Positions 23,961-34,589 of a stretch of 64,000 nt of DNA are shown here, in pieces; position 1 is the first letter of the stretch; the number at the start of each line of letters is the position of its first letter. This stretch comes from Hybos culiciformis (lineage: Eukaryota > Arthropoda > Insecta > Diptera > Hybotidae). The DNA lies in contig CAXFZM010000042.1 in the NCBI GenBank assembly GCA_964007475.1, positions 186,001 through 250,000 of the forward strand, read 5' to 3'. The position numbers and the translations under genes are program-made. Below the pieces are notes generated by a model, which searched no databases, was not told the origin of the DNA, and saw nothing but the letters and a program-made list of their open reading frames with translations.

Positions 23961-24537
23961 TGTGATGCCTTTTCTTGGAGGCATTTCTTGTAAAATAAAA
24001 AACTAGTTAATTTAGATTTAAGAACTTTATTGTCTGACGTTAAAACTTAGAATGATCTTAATTAATTATGCTAATTAGTTTATATGTTATTTTTCTATGC
24101 ATGCAAATTGCATGCATAGATCATAAAGAGAGAAACATAATGGAAAATGGACTGGAATATAAAATATTTAAGAGAGTTTTTTAAGAGAGTGTTGGTAGGC
24201 ACAAGTGCATACCAGAAAATTCGTGTGTGGGAAAATATTTGGCTTGTTATATGAGATCCACTTGAATTAAATATTAACATAGATGATAATGATAAAATAT
24301 GTTTATGCAAACATATTTTATCCTTAGAAAATAAATTAAAGTCAAGTTTTAATACTTGGAAATATTTGGATTTATAATTTGAAACTTTGTTCGGAATTTA
24401 AAGTACAGTTGCGCTTAATGCAACATGTACAAAGTAATGGGTGTGCCAGGTAAGTATAAGACGTAAGTAGCAAGGATTAGGTACAAATGTACCACGGGGT
24501 GTACAAGGTAAGTAAGATTCGGTACGAATGTGCCACA
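23961..24537 (-). repeat. gypsy-1 5' LTR, 577 bp
   Basis: Minus strand TGTGGCACATTCG .. GGCATCACA, with TG..CA ends. Its first ~290 bp match the truncated 3' LTR. It includes the palindromic word ATGCATGCAATTTGCATGCAT (24097-24117), a possible regulatory hairpin. Confidence 0.88.
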
Positions 24538-24722
24538 ACACATACAAAGCTACAAAATGTATATTGAAGACAGGGAAATATAAATTATTACTCTCATCAA
24601 ATAATAAACAAAAATTTTCAATAACAGACTTAAAAATATATTTTTTAATTGTTTTTTATTTTCTAATATAATGTTTAAAAATTTTTTTTATACAAATGTA
24701 TTCAATTATTGTATAATATAAT

Positions 24723-25497
24723 TGTTCAGAAACATCATTATGATTTTGAAGAAAAAAAGAAACAAAAAAAAAAAACATTGAATAACAATAATTATGTTGA
24801 TAAAGCATTACACTTTATCAACCCAATTATTTATGTTATGTTAAGAATGACTTTATACGTTAAGAACGAATTTATATGTTAAGAATGAATTATACGGAAT
24901 TTGGATATGTAGCAATTTTGGTAAAATAATAATTTTATTTTGTAAGTAAATTCCAAATAAAAAATATTATAATACAAATGCTGACTAGGGACTAAAATAG
25001 TATAAAAATGCATGAATTCGAATAATAAAGTCATTATAATTTTAGAAACAGATTAAAGTGTTTGTTCTTTTATTGTGATCCCCTTATTATTAAGGTTCCA
25101 AGTGCCCTAATAATAAATTCAGCAGAAGTTGTTGAGGTTTCAAGTGCCTTAATAATTTCATAAAACAAAGGAAGTTGTTGAGGTTTCAAGTGCCTTAATC
25201 ATTTCATAAAACAGCGGAAGTTGTTGAGGTTTCAAGTGCCTTAATAATTTCATAATAGATAAAGATATTCCAGTCCAAGTGCTGGAATAGCAATCAGGTA
25301 AATATAGTAGAGTGGGTCTTTTAGTTCAAGTACTAAAACACTCTGCAATATTACCTTTAGTAAGAATTAATACATTGAATATTCTAGTCCAAGTACTAGA
25401 GTATTTTATCTCTCAATGTTAGCTCCAGGACAGCAGTTCACGGTTGTTTAGTTCAAGTGCCAAACAACCTCAGCAAAATCCGGATTTAGTTCACGCA
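24723..25497 (+). repeat. BEL 5' LTR, 775 bp
   Basis: TG..CA LTR with TATAAAAA at 25001-25008 and AATAAA at 25024-25029. Transcription probably starts a few tens of bases after the TATA box, and most of the hairpin array (25084-25469) falls in U5, the transcribed leader. An ~43-46 bp tandem unit (GTTGTTGAGGTTTCAAGTGC) is present three times. Confidence 0.88.
25084..25469 (+). repeat. Array of eight constant-loop hairpins in BEL U5
   Basis: Eight successive inverted repeats share a YCAAGT loop core but have different stems. H1 is 25084-25116 (TTATTATTAAGG/CCCTAATAATAA). H2-H4 are 25128-25156, 25174-25202 and 25220-25248 (GTTGTTGAGG/CCTTAATAAT, using G-U pairs in sense RNA). H5 is 25267-25288 (ATTCCAG/CTGGAAT), H6 25319-25338 (TTTTAGT/ACTAAAA), H7 25381-25402 (ATTCTAGT/ACTAGAGT) and H8 25442-25469 (GGTTGTTTAG/CCAAACAACC). 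The 3' LTR repeats the array at 31524-31907. Stem sequences differ from one hairpin to another while pairing is kept, and the wobble pairs work only in sense RNA. This points to an RNA function. Confidence 0.85.
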
Positions 25498-27746
25498 ATA
25501 GAACAACAATAGAATGCCGCTCTATTTTGGATTCAGGATCACAGATTAATCTGTTAACCGAAAGAATTATGAGGAAATTGAAATTAAATCCCAAGCAAAC
25601 GTCTCTGAAAATCGAAGGTATAGGAAATGGAAGAAAGACCAGTTATCAACGAATTAATATCAATGTTGAATCAATAACAAGTTCATTCGCAGCCCGTCTT
25701 GAAGCGTTTGTATTACCTCATATCATATCAAGCCAACCAACTCAACAGTTCGAAACATCATCATGGCCAATACCAACAAATATAGACCTAGCTGATCCGA
25801 ATTTCTATCAACCGGAACAAATTGATGTGTTGTTAGGAGCAGAATTCTACCATCAATTGCTGTTATCAGGACAAATTTCACTAGGGAAAGGAATGCCCAT
25901 TTTACAAAACACTGTTTTTGGATGGGTAATATCCGGAGGTGTTCAACTTAATCATGATCACAGCCCAATTTGTGCAATTCTTAGTGAAGATGAAGAACGA
26001 ACAAATCAATTAATAGAAAGGTTTTGGAAACTGGATGACATTGACGAACCTAGCTCATCTCTTACAACCGCAGAAAAACGATGTGAGTCTCATTTTGCAA
26101 AGAACACCATAAGAAATGCGGAAGGCAGATTTGTAGTACGGATCCCCTTAGCTGATGATCCATCAGCACTGGGAGAATCCAAAAACATAGCCCTAAACAG
26201 ATTTGTAGCACTGGAGAAAAGGTTAAGCAAGGATAATGATACAAGGGAACAATATATCAAATTCATGAACGAATATGAGCAACTGGGACATATGAGTGAA
26301 ATCAAACTGCGGGATATTTTGTCACCCCACTATTTTATTCCACATCATTGTGTGATTAAACCAGAAAGCAAGTCAACAAGGCTTCGAGTTGTTTTTGATG
26401 CATCAACAAAAATATCATCAGGTTTATCATTAAATGACATCATGTGTAATGGCCCGGTGATCCAAGACGAATTATTTGCCCTATTGATCAGATTTCGATT
26501 ATCAAAATTCGTTTTGACCACTGATATTCAAAAAATGTACCGACAAATTGTAATGCACAAGAAGGATCGAATGCTTCAACTCATTATTTGGCGAGAAAAT
26601 ACAAATGTGCCGCTTCGTTATTACCAGCTCAATACTGTCACTTATGGCACGAGAGCAGCTCCGTATTTAGCAATAAAATGTCTAGAACAATTGTCAAAAG
26701 AGTATGAAGGATCACACCCACTTGGAGCAGCCGCGTTACGTAATAACTTCTATGTAGATGATGATTTGGTTGGATCCAATAGTCTCACAACAGCCCTAGA
26801 CACCCAACGACAGCTGACAACAATATTGGAATTGTCAGGATTCAAGTTACGAAAATGGTGTGCAAATCATCAACAGTTATTGGACCAAGTACCTGCGGAA
26901 GATCAAGAAGTAAACTTGGATTTTGACAATGACGAGATTGAAGCAATCAAAACATTAGGATTAGTGTGGATGCCGAAAAGTGATAATTTTCGGATCAAGA
27001 CAGGGCAGATTCGGGAACAAAAAATAACAAAATGGGTCGTGAACTCGGATTTAGCAAGCATCTTTGATCCACTAGGAATATTGGCTCCTATCGTGGTTAC
27101 GGCGAAGACCTTTGTTCAACAGTTGTGGCAACTCAAGTTAAATTGGGATGAAGAATTACCAAAGGAGTTACAAACTACGTGGATAAGATTTAGGCAAGAT
27201 ATTAAGGATCTCCATGATGTCAGTATTCCAAGGCACATATTAGGTCAGAAATCAACCGAATTGATCGAAATACATACATTCGCCGATGCATCAGAAAAGG
27301 CTTACGGCGCGGCAACGTACGTTCGAACCACCCAAACAGATGGTACCATAATAATAAGGCTATTATGTTCACGTGTAGCTCCACTCAAAAAACAGACGCT
27401 TCCAAGGCTTGAACTATGTGCTGCATTGCTGGGTGCCCAATTGACTGACAGAATAAAACGTGATCTGGGTTACCAAGATAAACCGACATTTTTATGGTCA
27501 GATTCTGAAATAGTATTAAATTGGATAAACGCTGCATCGTCATCATTTCATACCTTTGTTGCAAATCGCATTGCAAAAATTCAGGAGTTGTCAGTAATGC
27601 AACAATGGCGGCACGTTGGTTCAAAGGACAATCCAGCTGACATTCTATCAAGAGGTTTATCGCCAAGAAGGTTTTCAGCATGCAACAACTGGTTCTATGG
27701 TCCATTTTTCTTAGATGGTTTGAAACAGTCACCAAAAGACACCTAG
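25498..27746 (+). pseudogene. BEL protease (partial), reverse transcriptase, RNase H
   Basis: The frame is open across 25527-27746 (739 codons from the first ATG, and open a few codons upstream). It begins inside the retropepsin at ILDSGSQINLLTE, so the N-terminal part and gag are missing. RT motifs: TRLRVVFDASTKISSG, LTTDIQKMYRQI and the catalytic YVDDDLVGS, in BEL style. RNase H: IHTFADASEKAYGAATYV, LPRLELCAALLGAQL and LWSDSEIVLNWI. The frame ends at TAG 27744-27746, while similar sequence continues in another frame. The RT-RNase H block itself shows no break and its codon use is less AT-biased than the flanks. Confidence 0.9.
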
Positions 27747-29390
27747 TAGAAGATGACCCAGAGTTAAAACAAAAGAAATCCACAGCAGTGGCACTTCCAT
27801 CAACGTCAACATCAGAAGGAGAAATTGTGTATCAAATAGGTCATCAAAATTCATTTCGGAGATTGCAACGGATTCTAGCCTACATCTTGCGATTTATTAG
27901 ACATTCAAAACCACGGGCAACCTCACGACAACGAGAGATAACACTTACGCCAGAAGAGCTAAATGAAGCACTCATCATCATCATAAAAACAATGCAGGCA
28001 ACAAGTTTTGACAGTGACATAAAACATTTAAAGAAATATGGTGAAGTCAATAAGAAAAGCACGTTATCACGACTTTCTGCATTTGTGGATGAGAAGGGAA
28101 TACTAAGAGTGGGCGGAAGACTCAGCGCGTCGTCGCTACCACATGATTCAAAACATCAGATGCTCATTCCATATAACGACCCGTTTGCAAAATTTCTAAT
28201 GAAAATGTTACATGAGGAAAATCTACACTGCGGACCGCAAGCATTATACAACTCGTCAAAGATTCTGGCCCATTAAAGGAAAAACTATGGCAAGATCAAT
28301 TGTACAGCATTGTATGAAGTGTGCTAAAACCCGACCAAAATTGATGAACCAAGTTATGGGAAATTTGCCGGCAAACCGTGTTCGACAAGCCAGGCCATTC
28401 ATCAATACCGGCGTAGATTACTGTGGGCCATTTTGGATTCATTATAAAATTCGAGGGAAAAAACCTCAGAAGGCATATATGGCTGTGTTTTGCTGTTTTG
28501 CAACAAGAGCAGTGCATCTCGAAATTGTTAGCGATCTCACGACCGAAGCGTTTATCGGAGCATTAAAACGATTTATAGGGCGGAGAGGAAATTGCCAAAA
28601 TTTATATTGTGATAATGCGACAAATTTCGTTGGCGCTAATAACCAATTAAAGGAACTTCGTTGAACCATTTACTCTCACACGGCTCGAGAAGCTATTACG
28701 AAGACATGCAGTAACAAGGGCATAAAGTTCAATTTCATTCCACCTCGGTCGCCACATTTCGGGGGAATTTGGGAGGCAGCTGTAAAATCGGCAAAACATT
28801 TGCTATTTAAAGGCGTGTCAACAGCTTCTCTCACGCACGAAGAACTACAAACTGTAACCGTTGAAATCGAATCAATTTTAAATTCAAGGCCTCTTACTCC
28901 TATGTCTAATGATCCAAATGATGTCACAGCGTTAACTCCTGGTCATTTCTTGATAGGAGAACCATTAACAGCTCAAGTTGATTGCACCCCTGAAGGGACC
29001 AAACCAAGTTTACTAACAAGATGGAAGTTAGTCTCACATTTAAAGCAAGAGTTTTGGAACAAATGGTCAAGGGAATATTTAAGTGAACTACAGTATAGGC
29101 AGAAGTGGAAAGAGGTATCTCCAAACGCAAAAATTGGGACCATGGTGCTTATTAAGGAAGATAATCTACCAGTCCAACAGTGGATACTGGGAAGAATAGT
29201 CTACGTTCATAAGGGAGAAGACGGAGCGGTACGAGTTGCTGATGTACGAACTGCCAATGGAGTATTCAAGAGAGCGGTGCATAAACTTGCCCCTTTACCC
29301 ACAGAAGATTATTTTGGTGAAGACACAGAATCAGAAGAAGGACCAAGCGACAAGTCACCTAAGAAAAGAAACCGGTCACCATCCAAACCT
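27680..29390 (+). pseudogene. BEL integrase, frame-broken
   Basis: The integrase part of the BEL polyprotein is spread over frames. 27747-28276 holds the linker and zinc-domain region (LRVGGRLSASSLPHDSKHQM, HCGPQALYNSS). From 28212 the frame changes and gives HCMKCAKTRPKL, GVDYCGPFWIHY (first catalytic Asp), LYCDNATNFVGANN (second) and FGGIWEAAVKSAK (Glu). A single in-frame TGA lies at 28662-28664. The C-terminal segment LTPGHFLIGEPLT .. RTANGVFKRAVHKLAPLP is typical of BEL integrases. After about 29320 the same frame runs into the envelope-like part without a stop. Confidence 0.88.
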
Positions 29391-31104
29391 GGATTATGGG
29401 CCGCATTAACAATGTTGCTATTGTTGCCGATAATTTTTGGAAACCCAATCAAATTCATGGAAGTGAATCAACAGCCTGGATTGCATTTTGAACAAATTGG
29501 AATAATGAACATAGCCATGTCAAAATGGAAGATGATAATCTTTTATGATATGATACCATTTCGAACCGAGTTAGCTACATTTGTTAATGGGACAGCCGCA
29601 CTAAGACAACTATGCGAAAGGTCTCAGCAGAAAACAAATTGCAAAACATTGTCCGAAGAGTTTGATCATGTAAAGATAGAGCTGTCTCGGTACGCAGAGG
29701 TGTTACGACTACGACGAGCAAAAAGAGGAGCTTTGAACATAGTAGGAAATGTTGCAAATTCATTATTCGGAGTATTGGATTCGGAGTATGCAGACGAAAT
29801 GGCGAACATGATCGATCAGGTGCGAGGAAATGAGGGACATTTATTGCAATTGTTCAAGAATCAAACATCAATCATTGATTCAACAATCAACATAATGAAG
29901 CATGACCAAGTTGCAGTACAAAATAAATTTGAGAAACTTGACAGGCACATTGACGAATTGATGAAGAGAATTCAATTGGCTGAAAATGAAAATTATCAAG
30001 TCAAGATATTTCAACTGTTAATATCTCTCTCAGTACAATTAACACTAATATCGTCAAATTTACGAAGAACTGAAGCCGCACTTTGGGATGTGTTTACGGA
30101 GACGCACCATGGCAAAATAAGTCCAATACTATTGTCACCAATTTAAACAAGAAATCATCAGTATCAAGGCTCACCTTCCGTTTCACCTCCAGCTACCAGC
30201 AGATCAAAATAACATACTAGAATTTTATAAACTCATGAAGGTGAATGGAAGTCTGACAACGAATTATGCTTTATTTGAAATTAGTCTCCCGTTGGTAAAT
30301 CACGGGCACTATGATTTGTTTAAAATAACACCAATTCCAGTGCTGGTCAACAACACATTCATTGCGATCAAAAGTACAGTGTCCATGATTGCCATTAATT
30401 CCCATCGAAGCAAATATCTAGTGATCAACGACCAGGAATTGCAATCGTGTAGAATTATACTCAGTCAAACATTCTTGTGTATTAACCAGCATCCAATATA
30501 CGACAAGGCTTCGGTAGATCATCAGTGTGAAATCGGCCTACTCAATAATGAAACAAAACCACATTGCAATTTGGAAGAGATTCACAAAGAAACCATGGAT
30601 ATATTCAGTACGATCACCAACAAAGGTAACAACAGTATGTGGAACTCAAGTTGGTCAAATAGAGTTACGAAATTCAGGAATTATCACTATGGAACCTAAA
30701 TGCTCGATCACCATGATTTTTTAACCATTCAAGGACAGCAAGTGGTATCAAGTTCTGCACAGTCGTCGTACATCAGCATGGGGCCATTGACAATGATAGC
30801 AAGGCCAAATCAATTGGAGGTCACGATGAGAAGAAAAGAACTGGAAAAATATTCACCGCGACTAAAGGAGCTAACTGAATTACAAGAAAAGCTCAACAAC
30901 AACAGCTATCTGGAGCTACCTAATAAACTGCGAGTACACAATCAACATCATTACGTAGTGGGTTATTCATCTCTCATCTTGACGATTGCAATCATTGGTT
31001 ACATTATTTCGCACAGCATCCACAGCAAGGTCGAATCCACCACAGTCACAGATAAACCTAGCATCATACCCAGACGACAACAATTCGACGTCCAGGTTAA
31101 ATAG
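29391..31104 (+). pseudogene. Envelope-like fusion protein gene of the BEL element, broken
   Basis: A retroviral-type envelope reading frame fused in frame to the end of pol. The first hydrophobic segment is LWAALTMLLLLPIIFGNP (signal-like, about 29395). A dibasic cleavage-type site RRAKRG (about 29715) is followed by a small-residue hydrophobic stretch, then heptad-like helices. Near the C-terminus is one membrane segment (SSLILTIAIIGYIISHS, about 30970) with a short tail. This layout resembles the F-type fusion proteins acquired by some insect retroelements. Breaks: a frame change between about 30110 and 30180, and an in-frame TAA at 30697-30699. This copy cannot make an intact protein. Confidence 0.75.
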
Positions 31105-31135
31105 CGGTTGAGTTAGTACTCAACGGGGGCCAGAA

Positions 31136-31935
31136 TGTTCAGAAAGATCATTATGATTTTGAAGAAAAAAAGAAACAAAAAAAAAAACATTGAACAACAA
31201 TAATTATGTTGATAAAGCATTACACTTTATCAACCCAATTATTTATGTGTAATTTAATATGCCTGTAAATATTTTGTTATGTTAAGAATGACTTTATACG
31301 TTAAGAACGAATTTATATGTTAAGAATGAATTATACGGAATTTGAATATGTAGCAATTTTGGTAAAATAATAATTTTATTTTGTAAGTAAATTCCAAATA
31401 AAAAATATTATAATACAAATGCTGACTAGGGACTAAAATAGTATAAAAATGCATGAATTCGAATAATAAAGTCATTATAATTTTAGAAACAGATTAAAGT
31501 GTTTGTTCTTTTATTGTGATCCCCTTATTATTAAGGTTCCAAGTGCCCTAATAATAAATTCAGCAGAAGTTGTTGAGGTTTCAAGTGCCTTAATAATTTC
31601 ATAAAACAAAGGAAGTTGTTGAGGTTTCAAGTGCCTTAATCATTTCATAAAACAGCGGAAGTTGTTGAGGTTTCAAGTGCCTTAATAATTTCATAATAGA
31701 TTGGATTCCAGTCCAAGTGCTGGAATAGCAATCAGGTAAATATAGTAGAGTGGGTCTTTTAGTTCAAGTACTAAAACACTCTGCAATATTACCTTCAGTA
31801 AGAATTAATACATTGAATATTCTAGTCCAAGTACTAGAGTATTTTATCTCTCAATTTTAGCTCCAGGACAGCAGTTCACGGTTGTTTAGTTCAAGTGCTA
31901 AACAACCCCAGCAAAATCCGGATTTAGTTCACGCA
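31136..31935 (+). repeat. BEL 3' LTR, 800 bp
   Basis: Matches the 5' LTR closely. It has an extra ~30 bp (TAATTTAATATGCC.. near 31250) absent from the 5' copy. Hairpin H8 reads GCTAAACAACC here and pairs perfectly with GGTTGTTTAG, whereas the 5' copy has one mismatch. The purine-rich ACGGGGGCCAGAA just before it is the probable plus-strand primer. Confidence 0.88.
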
Positions 31936-32098
31936 CTAAATTCACCATCAGTTTCGGTATATTCATACAATAATATTTAAAAAAGTTTTTATACAATTAA
32001 TTTTATAAATTTACATTTCTAAACTCTTATAAAATATTAAAAGAAAGTTGATTTATTATTTTCTAAAAACATTTCCATGTCTTCCCAGAAACTATCGC

Positions 32099-32710
32099 TC
32101 ATTTTAGTCGTCCCAGAAACTCTCGTTCGTCCCAGTCGTCCCAGAAACTCTCGTTAATTTTATCTGCTTCTACTTCCCCCTTTTCATCTATTTCATCTTG
32201 AAAATGACTGTCAGCAGATACGAGATCTTGCGTTGTGATAACTTGCGCGCAATTCCAGGAATCTGAATTGATTTTGTTGTGGTTTGAAAAATCAAAAAGA
32301 TGATAATTATCATCATTTAAAAGATGTTCATCCGAAACCTGGTGGTTTGAAAAATCAAAAAGATGATCATTATCATCATTTAAAAGATGTTTATCCGATA
32401 CCTGAACAAAGTAATCATCATTATCATCATTAAGCAGCTCGATCCAGTACTTTGAATCAGCTGGTCTAATTAATAAGTTTTCTTGAAATAAAAAAATATT
32501 TATTATTTAATATTTATTTTGTTGAAGTAAAAGAAATTGACAAAAAAAGCACATTAAAGATAAAATAATAAAAAATTAAAACTTACCAACAATCTGGATC
32601 CGGTTTTCTATCGAACACACATTTTTTAGGTACATTCGTAGAGTTTTGCTGCTTGCAAAAAATTTACCACATTTATGGCATAATTGTCGCGATTTTCCAA
32701 TTGAAGACAT
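32099..32710 (-). CDS. Predicted two-exon zinc-finger protein, 168 aa
   Basis: Not a simple open frame: found by splicing. Exon 1 is 32710-32587, ending at a strong donor GTAAGT (32586-32581). Exon 2 is 32481-32099, after the acceptor TTTCAAG. Exon 1 holds LCHKCGKFFASSKTLRMYL..C, a C2H2-like finger with Tyr where the first zinc His is usual and Cys as the last ligand. Exon 2 is acidic, with a 21-residue tandem duplication beginning VSDKHLLNDDND / VSDEHLLNDDNY, then a Trp-rich end (NESFWDDWDERE). The frame is kept across the splice. A possible poly(A) signal AATAAA lies about 30-45 bases after the stop. No transposon ends are seen around it. It may be a small host gene or a domesticated fragment; the function is unknown. 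Confidence 0.62.
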
Positions 32711-34113
32711 TTTTAAGACATTTAAAAAAAAAAGTTACTGCTTTCGAATATTAAATTCAAATAAAAATTTTCATAAACTAATGATAGCAAGAAGACTCTG
32801 ATTTGTAGTTTAAAAAAATGCATTTTTGCATTTTTGAATTAAAATCGCTAACTATTTGAAATTTATGGAAAACGAAAAAATTGAAATATGATCCTAACTT
32901 GCTATTCTTGATCAATAAAAAAAAAAATTATACCTACTTTTTATTAAACACTTTTTTCAAATTAATTTCATAATAATAAACTCAAACTTTCCCGAAAATT
33001 GCAATTTTGCAATAAATACTTTTAAATATTATATTTCATTTTAAATATTTTTAACTTTCATATTCTTTTTTTTGTTTTTTTGTTGAATCATATACATTTT
33101 AATGTTTCTAATAACAATTCATTAAGGAATGTCAGTCCAATAATAGTACCGTATCGTAGAACAAATTATATGTATTTCTTAAATTTTAATGTAGATTATA
33201 TAATCAGTTTTGTCAATTTGAAAATCTCCATAACTTAAATTCTGTTGCTCTTAAAAATTTCTTTTTTAATAAAATTTAAAACTAATAAAAAAAAAATATA
33301 TAACATATATTTGTACATATTTAATGAAAATTATAGTAGAGTAAGAAATGCTTGTAATTAAGCCATGTTAAATAAAGAAATAAATAAATAAATCATTTAA
33401 TAAATAAATGATTTTTCATTAGTAAATATTACTTAATTTTATCTATTATATAATTTGAAAAAACATTTTTTTTTTTTTCAAATTTACCATCGCATACTAT
33501 GCGCATAGTAGATAAAGTTAGGCGAATTACTAAGTGGAAATATCAAAGGGTAAAAACGAAAAAAGCAAAAAAAAGATAAAATTATTTGATGATCAAATAA
33601 AATAAAATAAAATATATTTTTTTTATCCCTTATTTCTAGCAAATGATTGCAATTATTGGATTAGTATGAGAGTTTCATGGAATTGAACATAAAAAAATGT
33701 ACGATGAATCTAAGTTAAACTTTCTTCTTTTTTTTTAAACTTTGATTATAATAAAACACACAGTTTTTTAATTCTCACAATGACGTTTATCCCCTAAAGA
33801 CGGTTATAATATATATAATTTGTAGGGGATGACTATCCTCATCTACTAATAATAGTCTTCTTTGGCTTTGATGAAAAAAAAGACAATTGATTTTTAATAT
33901 AATAGAGCCTTTTAATTTAATTTTCTTCTATAATTTTCTTCTTTGATAACAAAGCATAGAATTTTATTTATTAAAATTTATAGAAGTTTATCTTAGTACC
34001 ACCAAGGACCATTAATTTTAATGTTCACAGGACGGATGCCAAGATTATTCTGATTTTAATTTGAAAAATGTTCTATATTTATACTCTCAGAGTTTTGTGG
34101 TTTTATCGGCTAC
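32711..34113. other. Non-coding AT-rich stretch
   Basis: No gene seen. It may hold the promoter of the minus-strand zinc-finger gene. It contains a perfect 16 bp palindrome TACTATGCGCATAGTA (33495-33510) and a small hairpin TCCCCTA/TAGGGGA (about 33790-33830). Confidence 0.5.
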
Positions 34114-34270
34114 GTGACATAAACGCGAATGTCATAACCGCGAAACTTTTTTGTCATAACCGCGAAATAAAAAATAAAAATAACCGGGAAAAATGTCTTA
34201 TTTTTTTTTTGTCATAACCGCGAAAAAATATGGCAAAAAATTGAAAAAATTTCGTTTCGCGGTTATAACA
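34114..34270. repeat. Inverted short-word array, CATAACCGCGAAA family
   Basis: The word GTCATAACCGCGAAA occurs in three or four direct copies (34130-34225), with an inverted copy TTTCGCGGTTATAAC at the right end and a degenerate GACATAAACGCGAA at the left. This looks like a short non-autonomous element with arrayed ends. No TSD was seen. Confidence 0.5.
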
Positions 34271-34589
34271 AAAATTTTAGTTTTTTAGTTAAAAGAGCAA
34301 TACACTGCATAAAAACATAAAAATTAACAAATCATTTTACTTAATTAATTTAAATTTTAGCTCATAAATACATTTATAGTTTATACATTTACCATAGTTT
34401 AGAAAAAAAAAACTTTAAACAAATACATAAAAATGAACAAATCATTTTACTTTATAAAACCCAAAACCAATGTGGTAATAGAAAAGAAAAAAAAAAAATA
34501 AAAATAAAAAAAATATATAAAGCTTTACAAATAACAAGGTAGCAGTTAGTCGAACTGACGACTTAAGATCGCAAAACTATACAATCTTT

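Larger units (their letters stand above)
11172..24537 (-). mobile_element. Ty3/gypsy LTR retrotransposon, mdg1-like (gypsy-1)
   Basis: Complete architecture on the minus strand: 5' LTR (23961-24537), PBS, long leader with small ORFs, gag, protease, RT/RNase H, integrase, polypurine tract and a 3' LTR of which only the first 287 bp remain (11172-11458). The first ~290 bp of both LTRs are nearly identical, so the insertion is fairly recent. The leader is interrupted by a P-like element at 18175-21943. Gag, pol and integrase each carry lesions, so this copy is dead. The element type is inferred from pol order (RT-RNase H-integrase), the YMDD-type RT and a TGGCGACCGTGAC primer site. Confidence 0.9.
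24723..31935 (+). mobile_element. BEL/Pao LTR retroelement with envelope-like gene
   Basis: LTRs at 24723-25497 and 31136-31935 are nearly identical (TGTTCAGAAA .. GTTCACGCA). Internal order: partial protease, RT, RNase H, integrase, envelope-like ORF, then polypurine-like ACGGGGGCCAGAA before the 3' LTR. The pol style (YVDDDLVGS; 'LPRLELCAALLGAQL') is BEL/Pao. The left LTR runs straight into the protease: the primer site and all of gag are absent, so this copy cannot replicate alone. No matching TSD is visible (ATAAT left, CTAAA right), so the ends may have been rearranged. It carries two frame changes and one stop in pol, and a frame change and a stop in the envelope-like part. Confidence 0.9.
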
